Counted from the stretch's first letter, positions 22,526 through 34,400 are shown. The stretch: 64,000 nt of DNA from Delphinus delphis (GCF_949987515.2 NC_082693.1:17976994-18040993), one strand, 5' to 3'. The notes: generated from the sequence alone by a model not told the origin. A program made the numbers and translations.

Positions 22526-22975
22526 ATGAAAAAAATTTGAATAGACATTTCACCAAAGATATACAAATGAATAATAACTACGTGAAAATTGGCTCAACAT
22601 CATTAACCATCAGTGAAATACAAATCAAAACCACAGTAAGATGACTTCACACCACCAGGATGCCTATAATAAACAAGGCAGATAATAACAAATGTTGACA
22701 ATTTTGGAGAGCATGGAACCCTCAAACACTGCTGGCGGGAATATAAAATGGTACAAAGCTTCGGGAAACAGTCTGGCAGTTTCTTAAAATGGTAAACATA
22801 GAGTTATCATATAATGCAACAATTTCACTCCTAACTATATACCCCCAAATGAAAACATGTCCAAACAAAAATTTGTAAACAAATGTTCACAGCAGCATTA
22901 TTCACAGTAGCCGTAAAGTGAAAACTACTCAGATGTCCATCAACTAATGAATATATATATATATATATATGAATA
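22526..22975 (+). mobile_element. Old L1 3' fragment (first part)
   Basis: 'AATAGACATTTCACCAAAGA', 'TGGAGAGCATGGAACCCTCA' and 'TATACCCCCAAATGAAAACA' match the L1 ORF2 3' segment. It ends in a (TA)n/(GT)n microsatellite at about 22950-22990. The element resumes at 23505 after an inserted repeat. Confidence 0.85.
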
Positions 22976-23041
22976 TAAACGTGTGTGTATAGAGATAGAT
23001 GTATACATGCACATATATGTATGATGCTGTATATCTGTATG

Positions 23042-23502
23042 TATTAGTTTCCTGTTGCTGCTGTAACACTGTAAACAGTGTCTTAAAGCAACACAAGTTT
23101 ATAGTATTTTAATTCTGGAGGTCAGAGGTCCTAAAATGATGTTCTCAAGGCTGTGCTCCTTTTTGGGGCTGTGGGGAGGAATTCCATTTCCTCGTCTTTC
23201 CAACTTCTAAAGACTTCCCTCGTTCCTTAGCTCATGGCCTTGCATCTCAAACCTTTTCCCCCTCTGCTTCTATAGTCACATCGCTTCCTGTCTAATTTTG
23301 ACCCTGTAGCCTCCCTCTTACAATGTTCCTGTGATTCTAGTGGGTGCACCCAAATACTTCAGGATAATTTCCTCATCTCAAGATCCATAACTTAATTATT
23401 TCTTCAAACTCTCTTGTGCCACATAAGGCAACATATGCATAGGTTCTGGGGATTAGGATATGGACATCTTTTGAGTGCCATTATTCCATCTATCACACTA
23501 TA
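23042..23502 (+). repeat. Medium-reiterated repeat inserted in an L1
   Basis: Starts 'GTATTAGTTTCCTGTTGCTG' and 'CTGTAACACTGTAAACAGTG', has 'ATTCTGGAGGTCAGAGGTCC', and ends near 'GTGCCATTATTCCATCTATC'. It is the same family as the copy at 42855-43265. I recognise the repeat but am not sure of its family name. The L1 sequence on each side is continuous across it. Confidence 0.7.
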
Positions 23503-23504
23503 AA

Positions 23505-23895
23505 ATGGAATATTATTCAGCAATGAAAGGTAACTAAATACTGACACATGCTTCACCGTGGGTAAACACTGAAAACACATTAACTGAAAGAAAGCATTTG
23601 CAAAAGACTACATATTTTATGATTCCATTTATAGGAAATGCCCAGAACATGCAAATCTACAAAGACAAAAGTAGGTTAGTGGTTGCCTTCAGCTGGAGAA
23701 GTTGGAGGGAAATGGGGCGTGACTACTAATACATATGGGATTTCTTTTTTTGAGATGATAAAAATGTTCCAAATCTGACTGTGATCTGCTTGCACAACTC
23801 TGTGAATATACTATAAACCATTGAATTGTGCACTTTAAACGGCTGGATTCTGGGGTATGTGATTTTATATAAATAAATCTGTCATATTAAGAGAA
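23505..23895 (+). mobile_element. Old L1 3' end (second part)
   Basis: 'AAATGGAATATTATTCAGCA', 'AGGTTAGTGGTTGCCTTCAG' and 'GAATTGTGCACTTTAAACGG' are the terminal part of the L1 started at 22526. Confidence 0.82.
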
Positions 23896-24049
23896 ACAAC
23901 TAGGACTGTACATCCCCTAGAATCTCCCGCCAGCAACATGTAAGAATCCTAGTTGATTCATACCCTTGCCAGCATGTGATACTGTCACACTTGATTGGGA
24001 GTATGTCAATTGGCTGCAAACACATTGGAAAAGTGTTTGGTTGTATTCT

Positions 24050-24600
24050 ATTTGCCTATTTCTGGTAACAAACCACTATGAATTGTAATGAGTTAAAGGC
24101 AACCATTTGTTGTTGGTTGACCATGTTCAGCTGGGTAGTTCTCGCTTAGGCCTCTGGTGTCGTCGCTGTCAGATGGCAGTAAGCGCTGGGTTTCTCTGAA
24201 GACTTAACTGGGCTTGACATAGAAGACAGCTTGCTCGCATGGCTGGCGGCTGATCTGGCTGTTTGCTGTAGTTTAGCTGGGGCTCTCTATCACAGTGCTT
24301 ATATGTGCTTTTCGATGCGGTTCAGGCTTTTTACAGCATGGCAGCTGGATTATAAGAGACAGCATTCCAAGAATGAGTGTTCCAAGAGACCAAAGCAGAA
24401 ACTACAAGGCTTCTTATGACAGACTCTTGCGAGTCATGTGGCAACACTTCAACAACATTCTATGAGCTACATAGGGCCAGCCCAGATTCAGTGGGGAGAG
24501 AACTACACAGAACTTGAATACTGGGAAGTGTAGTTCACGGGGGCCGTCATGGGAAACTGGTTCTTACCGTCTTCCTCTAACCTCCATGATTCATTTCCCA
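24050..24600 (+). repeat. Probable ancient interspersed repeat
   Basis: 'GTTGACCATGTTCAGCTGGG' and 'CCAGCCCAGATTCAGTGGGG' resemble a widespread mammalian repeat (the ggctgactgggctcagctgggcagttct pattern). The family is not certain. A 62-codon open frame within it is not a gene. Confidence 0.5.
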
Positions 24601-27359
24601 TCTAGCAACAAAATGCTCTCACAACCTTCCTAAGACCTCCAAATCCTCACTCTATTAAGTCATCAAGGTCAGGCTTGAAGCCTGTGATCTCATTACCCAA
24701 ATCAGGTCTAAATATAAATGGAGCTCCTTGGGGATAGCTCCCTCTACTGAAGGTCCCGGAGTGTAGCTCCTAGAGCATGATTCTCTTAATCTGAAGACCT
24801 GTGAATTAAAGAGACAGGTTATTTTCTGATACACACCCAATGTACAATGCTAAGACAGGGAGAAGATAACTGTAGGAGACATTTCTATGTAAAAAGGAGA
24901 AGAATAGGAAGCACATAAGTGTTAGTGAGCTACAGAAATTTTGTTGAGTCCAATCCTCCTCCCTATAAGTGATTCTTTGAAGTTCTGGGCTCTGCTTCCC
25001 GGGCTCTCGGTTCTGCACTCTGAGCCATCTTTCCTCCTTAAGAAATAGCACTCTTCACAGCTGAGCATATTTCTCAGACCGACTCGTGCCTGTAGAAGGT
25101 CAGGGGTTATAAGGGCTCTTTTTCTTTTGAACTGTCTCTGTCCCTGAAGTCTGAGTAGGTGGTTGTTTTTGTTTGGTTTTGATTTTTTTTTTTGCCAACG
25201 TAATGCTCTTAAAAAATGGTGTAAGCTTTCTGTGATTATTATTGTTGCTCTGTCCATGTGACAAAAAGACACACCCATAAATATCTCCGGGATAGGCCCC
25301 ATTCTTCTTTGGAATGAGGAACAGCGCGCTTTGAGATGATGTCTTTGAGATTCTTAGAAGCCTTTTTGTCTAGCAGATAAGAGAGTCACGCCCTTAAGAT
25401 TCTTAAAAGCCTATTGTCTACCTCTACCTCTACCTTCCTTCTTTCTCCCTTCCATCTTCTTTCCTTTCTTTCTCTCTCTTTGATACTTTGAGACTTTAGT
25501 CTTTGCAGTGAGGAAACTTGGGAGGAGACAGGCCTCATCCTGGTGTCTTGATCAGATGTTGACAATTTGTCAGCAGGTGTGTTTCTGGCCCACAGGAGCA
25601 GAGCATGCTGCATCTCCCACCACTGGTAGGTTTATGCCACATGGGATCCCTAAAGCTTGGTTTGAGCCCTAAGGCTGTAAAACCATGAATAAGTGATGGA
25701 TAATTACAATCCATCAGCCAGCAGCCAGAAAGAAGAATAACGAACAGAACTCCCAGACTTGGAAGAATTTCATGGATTAGAATTGCTGGTAGAGATAAGT
25801 GACAACTTAAATTTAGAAAATAAATAATAAGAGCATTTAGGGAGATTCTATTAAAACCTTTTTAAAAAGACCTTTAAAAATGATTTACAATTACAAAGTC
25901 AGCAAGTAAATCAAAGGAGAGATTGGTTCCTGATGAATACCCAACAGGTGACCTGTAAGAGCCACTCGAAGAAAAATCACAAAACGCAGAGCAAAAATTA
26001 AAAGAAATAAAGCATTAATAATAAAAATGGAGGGCAGATCCAGGAGGCTTAATAGTTTACTACAAGATGTGAAAGAAAAAGTAGACATATTTGACTAGAT
26101 AGAAAATGTTTAATGGGAAAAGGCATCATAAATTACAAGATAAATTAAGATAGTGAAAAATATTTCCAAACACTACGGCTGATAGCATTTTTATCTATAA
26201 TAAAAAGATTTTAAATTGATTTTAAAAAAAGAAAAATTGACAGAAAGCATGAGACAAACTACAGATCCAAATCAAAGTAAATATATAATAGAAGCCTTAC
26301 TTCCATCAAAAAGGAAGTGGTTGTATAAATTTGGATACAGTCATACTGTGAAATATTATGTTACCTTAAAAAGATACATTAAAGGCATAAGCAGCATAAA
26401 AAGAAATGTACACATTATGATCCCATTTTTATAAAGCAAGCAGTTTCCCCAAAGCCTTACATTTCTACACATGTATGTATGGGTACACATATGTATTTGT
26501 CTGTATATGACAATATGAGCCAAAGACAGATATGAAAATTTATGACACATGGACGTTATGACTGCATAAGAAGAAAGAGGGAGGGAGAAGTAATTAAAAA
26601 AGAACAAGAAGATTGTTTCTGAGAAAAACAGCAAACGTGACATGATATAAATTATGTAAAATTATATAGACATATATGTGTGTCTATATGCAGAAAGAGA
26701 TATATGAAAGGAGAAGCATTAAATTTCAATTGTAGTTATCTCAGTCTGGAGGAATTTCAAGTATCAGTTTCTTACTTACATACATGTTAATGATGGCTTG
26801 AATTTTTTTTTTTTTTTTTACAGACAACATCCTCATATCCTCAAAATTGAGGAGATGAAGGCTAAATTTTGAATGAACACATCTTGAGATAGAAAAGGTC
26901 TGAAAGGTTGCCCGGTTGACCATCAGGAAGAAATGTGCTTGGATGCAGTACTGAGTGGTCCTGCAAGAGAGCCTTGATAGCTCAAGAACTGAAAGTTGGC
27001 CAAAATAGCTCTTAATTGTTTGGGAAGGTAAACCCCTTCCAGCATCATACTGAGGAATGCTTTCCTCTTGCCTGAGAGAGGGTTGGGAACCCTTGTGGGT
27101 GTGATGGCTGAGCCAATAGCAGTATTGGAATGAGGGGAGGGAGAGTATCAGTGTGTGTGACAGTGATGACTGAGAAATGACAACTGCCAACAGCAACACA
27201 TGTCAAACCCTGAACTCCTCTCTCACTCCCTCTCCTTCCTCCCATAATCCCTTGGGGCCAGAAAGGGGCAGACCCTCTTCCTTAGTCTTCTTGTCTAGAT
27301 CCCCTTAAGGAAGACCCTAACCTGTAAGGCTTGGTTAGGAAGATAAAGAAGCTAGCCTT
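24601..27359. other. Unique DNA; no gene supported
   Basis: I checked both strands. Minus frames of 126-152 codons at 24922-25302 and 26741-27199 have no domain or splice context. There is a pyrimidine-rich stretch at 25430-25485 and a poly-T of about 17 at 26803-26819. Other content is unassigned. Confidence 0.45.
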
Positions 27360-27478
27360 GGGAATTCCCTGGCGGTCCAGTGGTTAGGACTCTGCGCTTT
27401 CACTGCTGAGGGCACGGGGTTCGATCCCTGGTTGGGGAGCTGAGACACTGCAAGCTGCATGGCCCAGCTGAAAAAAAG
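27360..27478 (+). mobile_element. Short tRNA-derived SINE
   Basis: Head 'GGGAATTCCCTGGCGGTCCA', body 'GGACTCTGCGCTTTCACTGC', B-box-like 'GGGTTCGATCCCTGG' and a short A-rich tail. Confidence 0.88.
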
Positions 27479-27734
27479 TGGGGAGGGAAGAATATTAAGG
27501 AAACGTTTAAGCCTTCTTTCAAAATGATAATCTGGTTCACTAGGTTATGTCTTAATGCATAATTCTATTTTCAATGTCGAATGTGGAAAATGATCTTTTA
27601 TTTGCTTTCTTTTGTAACATAGCATAATTCTCTTTTCCTACCTCTGAGAGCACTGAGGTAAAGTTCATGTGCATAGAAAGTCAAAAGAGGAAAGTATAGA
27701 AATTATTTTTTAAAATGTTACCCCTGTCACAAGT

Positions 27735-27945
27735 ACCATTTACAGTGTACTTATTACACGCCAGGCACAGTACTGTGTTCTATGTGCACACCGTTACAAC
27801 AACACTATAAAAGAAATATTATTAAACTCATTTATTTTAGTGAAAAGAAACAGACTCAATGGGATTAAGTAAGGATACACTTAGTCAGAATAGCACAGTC
27901 AGTGGTAAATATGATTAACTTGAAAGCACATGCTCTGAATCATTG
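27735..27945 (+). repeat. MIR SINE fossil
   Basis: 'TTATTACACGCCAGGCACAG', 'ACAACAACACTATAAAAGAA' and 'GAAACAGACTCAATGGGATT' keep the MIR order (gtgccaggcactg, caacaaccctat, gaaactgaggc). A (GT)n stretch follows at about 27984-28012. Confidence 0.75.
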
Positions 27946-29929
27946 TGTAATAGCCCTCCTAGTCGTATCCATGGAAGAGAGAGTGTGTGTGTATATGTGT
28001 GTGTGTGTGCACGTCTGTGCTCATGTATGAGTAAAATGTCCTCAGTAGTCTGTAAATATCAGAATTTTGGTCTGCTATTTAATATACTAATAAGTAACTT
28101 CTCTTCATTCTCTCCATTTCTGAAAGCAAGATTTGCATCTTTGGGGCCTTCCAGAAGCCTAGACATGACCTCCAGTGGGGAACTAAAACCAAGAGCAGAT
28201 CCAGGCTCCATAAGTGAGGGAGAAACACGGTGCTCTGTCAGCTGAGTTAAGGGAGAGCACATCTGATGAACAGTCAGTAACGGCTCCTGGAGAGGGTGGC
28301 CTTTGACCAGGGACTCGAAGATTTTCACAGACAAAGGGTAGGTGGACCAGGATTTCGGAAAGGAGGTGGGGTGGGGGGTACTGGGGATAAGAGGGAGATT
28401 TAGGCCTAGAGGACAGTGGCTGAGAAGTGCAGCTACAACAACTTGGGCTGGAGATAGGATAGGAGCAGTAGAAGATGAGGTTAAAAGTCAGACTGTCCAG
28501 GTCTCTGCCCCAGACAGTCCTGGATGCCCAAGTGAGGAGTCTGTTCTCAATCTGAAATATAACAGGAAAGGGTCTCAAATTCTCACCCTCACAGAGGCCA
28601 GGTAAGTAAAGTATGTGGGCAAAGAGGGCCAAGTATAAGACACAGACATATACTTAATTTATATTAAACACTTAGAAATTATCTTCACTTCCCTAAGCAA
28701 ATATGTTGCCTTTCAATTATAATTTAAATATGTAGCTTCTCAGGTTATCTTTCATCTTCTTATGTTTGAAATCGATATGAGGAAAGAGAAATATTTCTCC
28801 GCTCTAAGAAAAACAACAGCACAAACACAACCATAAATAACAAACTACACTTGGTCCCAGCATCAGGAATAGATAGGGAGAGCGAGGACTCAGACAAACT
28901 GGAGTGGATTTGCTTTGTCTCTGGAGGTACTCAACACTCAGCTCCTTACTGCCTCATGAGAGACTGGGCCCAGTACTTGCAGATCTTTTAGGTTTTTGTG
29001 AAAATTAGAAATTCTGATTTTGATATAAAATCCTTTGATTATTTAACAATGGCTAAAAAATGTGTTTTAAAAACTGAGTAAGCCAAACAAACAAAACATA
29101 TATCCCATCTAAATTAGAACCGTGGGCTCCTAATTTGCCACCTTGCTTAGGAAATAATTAATGTTTTTTGAATAGAAGGATAATACATTTAGAATTTACT
29201 TTAGGAATATTATCTGGGGGTCATATATGAAATTAACTAAAGAAAAAGGAGAACTCGAAGCAGATAGACCAATTAAGGCATCTTTCAAAAAGCTTGGCTT
29301 GAACTGAGCAGGAAGCTGAGGAAATGGAAATGTGTTTTCAGGTATAGGACTGTGAAAGAGAGAAGGTCTGCAATTTGGTAGCAGGATATGGGGAGTAAAA
29401 AAAACAAAAAACAAAACACAACATGAAGTGCAGTGGCTGTTTACAGTAATAAAAATCTCAAGGAAAAAGATTTCTTTTTCTTTCTCCCACGATGTTGACA
29501 CCAAGGGAGGGTATGACAGTGACTTCAAGTGCCAGGATAAAACAAACCCCAGAACAGGAAATGTGAAGCAACAGGAACAGTAACAGACAGAAAGATATCA
29601 GATAAGAATAAGATTTCAGGAAAGGTTCACAGGTAATACAAACAATGAAGTCACAAGGAATGTGGACGTCAGTGAATATGGAGCTGCCTTGTGATATTAA
29701 TTTTTTTTATGTTGCCTTTTCTTTTAGAACACTTTCTTTTAAAGCAACAGTTGTTCCAAGGTCAGAGTCAGAAAATACTCCTCTGACATATTTTATCAAG
29801 TACTTCTAATGCACCAGACATTATTCTGGCTACAGGAAATAGAATCTGAATATGATTGTAAAGTATATACTTTCATGGAGAGAATTCTAGTTCAGAAGAC
29901 CGATAATTTTTTTTAAAAATAGACAATGA
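27946..29929. other. Mostly unique DNA; weak ancient repeats; no gene
   Basis: 28185-28370 ('GGCCTTTGACCAGGGACTCG') resembles the old 'acatttgagctgagacttgaa' repeat. 29790-29880 looks like another piece of the same kind. Frames of 100-149 codons at 28.0-28.6 kb lie in this material and show no domain. Confidence 0.4.
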
Positions 29930-30137
29930 GGGCTTCCCTGGTGGCGCAGTGGTTGAGAGTCTGCCTGCCGATGCAAGGGACACAGGTTCGTGCCCCAGTC
30001 TGGGAAGATCCCACATGCCGCGGAGCGGCTGGGGCCGTGAGCCATGGCCACTGAGCCTGAGCGTCCGGAGCCTGTGCTCCTCAACGGGAGAGGCCACAAC
30101 AGTGAGAGGCCCGCGTACCGCAAAAAAAAAAAAAAAA
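29930..30137 (+). mobile_element. CHR-type SINE with 10-bp duplication
   Basis: Near-consensus short CHR unit: 'GGGCTTCCCTGGTGGCGCAG', 'GATCCCACATGCCGCGGAGC', 'GTGAGAGGCCCGCGTACCGC' and poly-A. AGACAATGAG at about 29921-29930 recurs at 30138-30147. Confidence 0.95.
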
Positions 30138-30605
30138 AGACAATGAGAAAATATCAAGTTATGATAAGTAAAATACAAATAACAAAACCACAGTGATGCA
30201 ATATAGAATAACTAGGGGGTTACTTTAATTTGGGTGGTCAGGAAAGGTTTCTCTGTGAGGGGCCAGTTTCCATTTTCCACATTCAAGAGGAGGTCCTCAT
30301 CTAGAGTCTAAACCCATACTGTTGTCTAAGTGAAAAGAAAATTATCTTGGGCCAAGGAGTACAGATACTGAGGAATTTGCTGAGAGAGTTCTGACACTGT
30401 TAAACTGTCCTCACTGGTAGGACAAATTCTCAGCTGATCTCAGATTATTACAGTGCAGTATTAGCACATGAATATTTGTTTTTATTTGTTTACTTCATTG
30501 TTTTATTTTTCTCTCATGGAGCATTTTCTTGCCTTTAATATAAGTTGAAGGAGGCTTCTGGCAAAGATGGAGTTAATGGGAGCTGGCTTACTTTCAACTT
30601 GAAAC
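30138..30605. other. No gene seen
   Basis: Short unique interval between two SINEs with no supported feature. Confidence 0.45.
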
Positions 30606-30619
30606 AAAAGAACAAAATA

Positions 30620-31047
30620 TGACTTTCCTGGCAGGGGTTAAGAATCTGCCTGCCAATGCAGGGGTCACAGGTTCAATCCCTGGTCCTGGAAGATCCCACA
30701 TGCTGCAGAGCAACTTAGCCCGTGCACCACAACTACTGAGCCTGCACTCTAGAGCCTGTGAGCCACAACTACTGAAGCCCGTTTGCACTAGAGCTTGCAC
30801 GCCGCAACTACTGAGCCCATGTGCTTCAACTACCGAGCCCACGCGCTGCAACTACTGAAGCCCGTGTGCCCTAGGGCCAGTGTTCTGCAACAAGAGAAGC
30901 CACCACAATGAGAAGGCCGTGCACTGCAATGAAGAGTAGCCCCCGCTCGCCACAACTAGAGAAAGCACGCAAGCAGAGTGAAGACCCAACACAGCCATAA
31001 ATAAATAAATAAACAAATAAATATTCTTTTCCATTATGAAAAAAAAT
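30620..31047 (+). mobile_element. Unusually long tRNA-derived SINE with repeated internal units
   Basis: Head 'TGACTTTCCTGGCAGGGGTT', then five or more internal units of the form (CA)ACTACTGA(A)GCCCG..., the 3' block 'GAAGAGTAGCCCCCGCTCGC' and an (AAAT)n tail. AAAGAACAAAATA flanks it at 30607-30619 and 31048-31060. At about 430 bp it is longer than the roughly 210-310 bp copies elsewhere in the window. Confidence 0.9.
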
Positions 31048-31060
31048 AAAGAACAAAATA

Positions 31061-31685
31061 GTAGATCTAAGAAGCAATGGGGATGTAAAACAGTTTGGTA
31101 GTTTCTTAAAAAGTTAAACATATTCCTGCTGCATGACCCAGACATTCCACATGTAGGTATGAGAAATGAAAACAAACATCCACACAGACATATACATAAA
31201 GCTCATAGCGATTTGATTTGTAATAGCCAAAAACTGAAAAACAAAACAACATATGTCCATCAGGAGGCAAATGCATAAACAAACTATGGTATAGCCATAT
31301 GACAGACTACTATTCACCAATAAAAAGGAACAAAGAACTGATACATGCAACTACATGGATGAATCTCAAAATAGTTTTGCTAGATAAAAAGTCAGAAAAC
31401 AAAGGGTATATACTGTGTGATTTTATTTCTAGAGAATTCTAAAAAATGTAAATTTGTCTATAATAACAGAATATAGATCAGTGTTTGCCTGGGGCTGGGA
31501 AGGAGGTGGGGAGAGGCAGGAAGCAGCCATAGAAAGGGGTACAAGGAAACTTTTGGGTGTGATTAATATGCTTGTTATGGTGATGTTTTTCACAGGTGTG
31601 TACATATGCCAACTGTATACTTTAAATATGTGCAATTTACTGTATACCAATTGTACCTCAATGAAGCTGTTAAAATTATCGAGGA
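31061..31685 (+). mobile_element. Old L1 3' end
   Basis: 'GCATGACCCAGACATTCCAC', 'ACATGGATGAATCTCAAAAT' and 'TTTGCCTGGGGCTGGGAAGG' match the L1 ORF2 3' end and 3' UTR. A diverged, older subfamily, 5'-truncated. Confidence 0.8.
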
Positions 31686-32335
31686 AAATAGTTCTATATC
31701 CAGAATCTGAAATCAAAGATTACTGCAAACTCTTTCCTATTTAATGTGAGTGTGTTTTCAATATGAAGTGGGTCTTGACCCAATGCTACTGAAATTATTT
31801 GATAAATCACTTATCTTTATAAGTTGTTTAAAAGTTTTTTTATTTAGAAATTTAATTAGCAGTTTTAAAATTAATAAGGCCATACTATTGGAATATCATG
31901 TAATTATGTTGGTGTCTTTCTTGCTAAAGTTATTATTATTTGCACAGTTAAAAGCTTTTTAAGTAAATGATGAATATGCAGTACAGTATGGGGGATGAAA
32001 GTTCATCTGGAAATAAAATACAACAAATTATTCACAGTGGTTCTCTCTGGGGTAGAATTACAAGCTCCATGGCTGATTTAATACATGGCCCTACTGTTTT
32101 TATTTTTAAAAATTAACATGCTTTATAATCTCCAAAAACGGATCTTTCCATTTTAAGAGAAAACAAAGAACTTCAGGTAAAGTTCCTGACACAGTGACTG
32201 GCACAAGACACTCACTGAACTGTAGCTATTACCTAAACCTCAGGTAACTGGCAGCCTTCCTGGGAACGCTGGAGCATCTTCAAAGAAACCCTATTCTAGT
32301 TCTCTACACAGACCCAGAGGCAAGACAACATGGAG
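31686..32335. other. No gene seen
   Basis: AT-rich unique DNA up to the 3' side of the MRPS24 retrocopy. Confidence 0.45.
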
Positions 32336-32482
32336 AGTCTATTTATTCAACAGCCGCTTTGAAGACAAATACATCCCCTCAGTAGTCTGAGGGGATATAT
32401 TTCCCCTATTTCTACTTCAGTCCTTTTCCACAAATTTCTGTCCTTTGCAGGCTAGATCCTGACGCAAAAAAAGACAGTTGTC

Positions 32483-32948
32483 CTAGATATACACAATCTT
32501 TGAGGGCACAGTTTGGAGATGCACAGGACCCTTGTAAAAGTGGGACAGCAGAGTCTCACCGTAGCCCACAAGGAAGTAGAACCTGTGCACAGGCAGTTAC
32601 CTCAGGACCAGAGCACAAATCTCCACCTGGTTAGCCTGGCGCTTTAGAATAAGCTGGTCAGGGAGGCAGCCGGGGAAGACCCCCAGCAGAAACTGGCGAA
32701 GGAAAACATCTTCCACCGTTCGCTCCGTAGCCTGGCCCTCCCCATCCACGTTACCTGTGTGCAGTGATAGCCAGTCCTTGCGGTGGGTGACGTGGTGAGG
32801 CGCGTGCGCCTCCTCGCAGCTCACTAGCTTCTTCCCCTTGCCCAGTCGGACTCGAGCCGCCCGGTTCTCGGCGCCGACCTCGCTGGTGTTCAAGTCTCGC
32901 GAGACGCCCGGCAGCTTCCAGTTCTAGAGTGCATATGGGCGCCGCCAT
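32483..32948 (-). pseudogene. MRPS24: MRPS24 processed pseudogene (mitochondrial ribosomal protein uS3m)
   Basis: MRPS24 is a protein of the mitochondrial small ribosomal subunit. The minus strand starts ATGGCGGCG at 32948 but the N-terminus is out of frame. A second frame from 32893 then reads '[14 protein letters not shown]', '[20 protein letters not shown]', '[20 protein letters not shown]' and '[19 protein letters not shown]', which I recognise as MRPS24. A TAA at 32597-32599 replaces the next codon, yet the same frame continues with '[17 protein letters not shown]' and '[11 protein letters not shown]' to a TAG at 32483. The coding sequence is uninterrupted by introns, unlike the parent gene, so it arose by retrotransposition. 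A minus-strand AATAAA lies at 32342-32347 in what looks like retained 3' UTR. I saw no poly-A tail or clear target duplication. Confidence 0.9.
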
Positions 32949-32955
32949 CTTGGAC
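32939..32955. promoter_or_regulatory. YY1-type motif at the MRPS24 copy's start
   Basis: GCGCCGCCATCTTGGAC (minus strand CCAAGATGGCGGC) is a strong YY1 consensus overlapping the start codon, as in many ribosomal and mitochondrial protein genes. It came along with the retrocopied 5' UTR. The CpG-rich stretch 32700-32950 is likewise inherited. Confidence 0.45.
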
Positions 32956-33272
32956 CCTAAAGTTATCGATTTTTTTAATGTTTGTCTTTTCAGGGGCTAA
33001 ATATGCCCTTATTTTCTCCACCTTCCGGGTCTGCCACGCTCCTCTCCTCCCCGTGTCCTTTCCGTGTGTTATTTTCTATCAACCAAAAAAAAAAAAGTAC
33101 CATCTGAAAAGCAAACTGAACCAAAGCATCACTGACTTTAAATATCAGGGCTTTATTTCCTCATTTAGCCATTGAATCAGAGATAACACTTCATGCAGAT
33201 GAGGTTCAGTTTTGGAAAGTGTTTTATACCGGAACAGTGAATATCTCTCTAGTACTGACGATTAATTGCTGT
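32956..33272. other. No gene seen
   Basis: Unique sequence with a short poly-A at about 33085-33096. Confidence 0.45.
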
Positions 33273-33319
33273 TCTCTCACATGTATTGATTCTTTTGAAT
33301 CTCTCACATGTATTGATTC
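33273..33319. repeat. 27-bp-period tandem duplication
   Basis: TCTCTCACATGTATTGATTC occurs at 33273-33292 and again at 33300-33319, separated by TTTTGAA. It lies just before a SINE insertion. Confidence 0.9.
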
Positions 33320-33343
33320 ATAGCAACCAAGAAGCTTAGCTTT

Positions 33344-33554
33344 TTTTTTTTTTCTTTTTTTTGCGGTACGCAGGCCTCTCACTGTTGTGGCCTCTCCCGT
33401 TGCGGAGCACAGGCTCCGGACGCGCAGGCTCAGCGGCCATGGCTCACGGGCCCAGCCGCTCCGCGGCATGTGGGATCTTCCCGGACCGGGTCACAAACCC
33501 GTGTCCCCTGCATCGGCAGGCGGACTCTCAACCACTGTGCCACCAGGGAAGCCC
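33344..33554 (-). mobile_element. CHR-type SINE with 14-bp duplication
   Basis: Poly-T, 'TGCGGTACGCAGGCCTCTCA', 'CCCGTTGCGGAGCACAGGCT' and end 'GCCACCAGGGAAGCCC'. AGAAGCTTAGCTTT occurs at 33330-33343 and 33555-33568. Very close to the other young copies in the window, so a recent insertion. The overlapping open frames are SINE frames. Confidence 0.95.
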
Positions 33555-33568
33555 AGAAGCTTAGCTTT

Positions 33569-34400
33569 GAATACAAGTATGGTAGGGATTGATTTGTGCC
33601 AGGGTTATTAGATGTTTCAATCACGTGGATCTTCCTTTATTTCATCAGCTCGGTTTGTACACCGGGCTCATACACAGAGTCTCAAAGGTTGCTAAAAGTA
33701 GCCATAACACAGAGTGAAATCAGTGCTAAATTAAGTATCAAAGATGCAGTTACTTTTTTTTCTCCTAAACCTTGGAAGAGACACCTATGACACAGTGAAA
33801 AGTTAAGACGGTATGGGATCAACTCTTTAATAAAATCATTGGCGCGATGTGCCCCCTGACAAATCAAGAACCCAGAGAGAAAAGACAATTTAATAAATGA
33901 CGGCATTTATACCCCTCCCCTATATAACACTTACAACACTTGTTCAGAATACATTTATTTGGAAAGGTAGAGTTAAACTTTGTACTCAGAGTTCTTTTCT
34001 TTTTAAGAACTAACCACTGATCCCAATATAGCTTTCCAAGGGAGAAAGAAGCTTACTCTAAAATGGAGAGTAATTTCTTTGGAAGGTACAGAATCCTTGT
34101 CACAGAAGGTTTACAAAAAGTTATTTGACAGTAAGGATAGAACTTATAAAAATGATGTCTTGCGATTCCTACAGATGCTATAATTCTGCCATTCTTTGGG
34201 AATTAGTACATTGGCATAGTAAGAAGACCAATTTTAAAAGTCAAACTAGAAATTGCATTTTATTTAAAATTAGAGGAATTCAGTTTTACTTATAATCTAT
34301 ATATATTCAGGCCATTTATCCTGAATTGGATTATATTAAAAATGAGAAATCTCTAATCTACCACAGGGATACTACCAGTATTTTCTTCCTTCCAAACACA
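33569..34400. other. No gene seen
   Basis: Unique DNA with short frames and no supported feature. Confidence 0.45.

Noticed and set aside
26741..27199. A 152-codon minus frame
   Set aside because: It has no domain, crosses a poly-T tract, and shows no codon pattern or splice context of a gene.
29887..30146. Open frames such as the 101-codon minus frame and its relatives at 33361, 36145 and 52049
   Set aside because: The same frames recur in every CHR-type SINE copy, with the same residues, so they are translations of the repeat.
32751..32948. A 65-codon CpG-rich frame starting with MAAP, as a new gene start
   Set aside because: It is the out-of-frame N-terminus of the MRPS24 retrocopy; the real homologous frame is adjacent.
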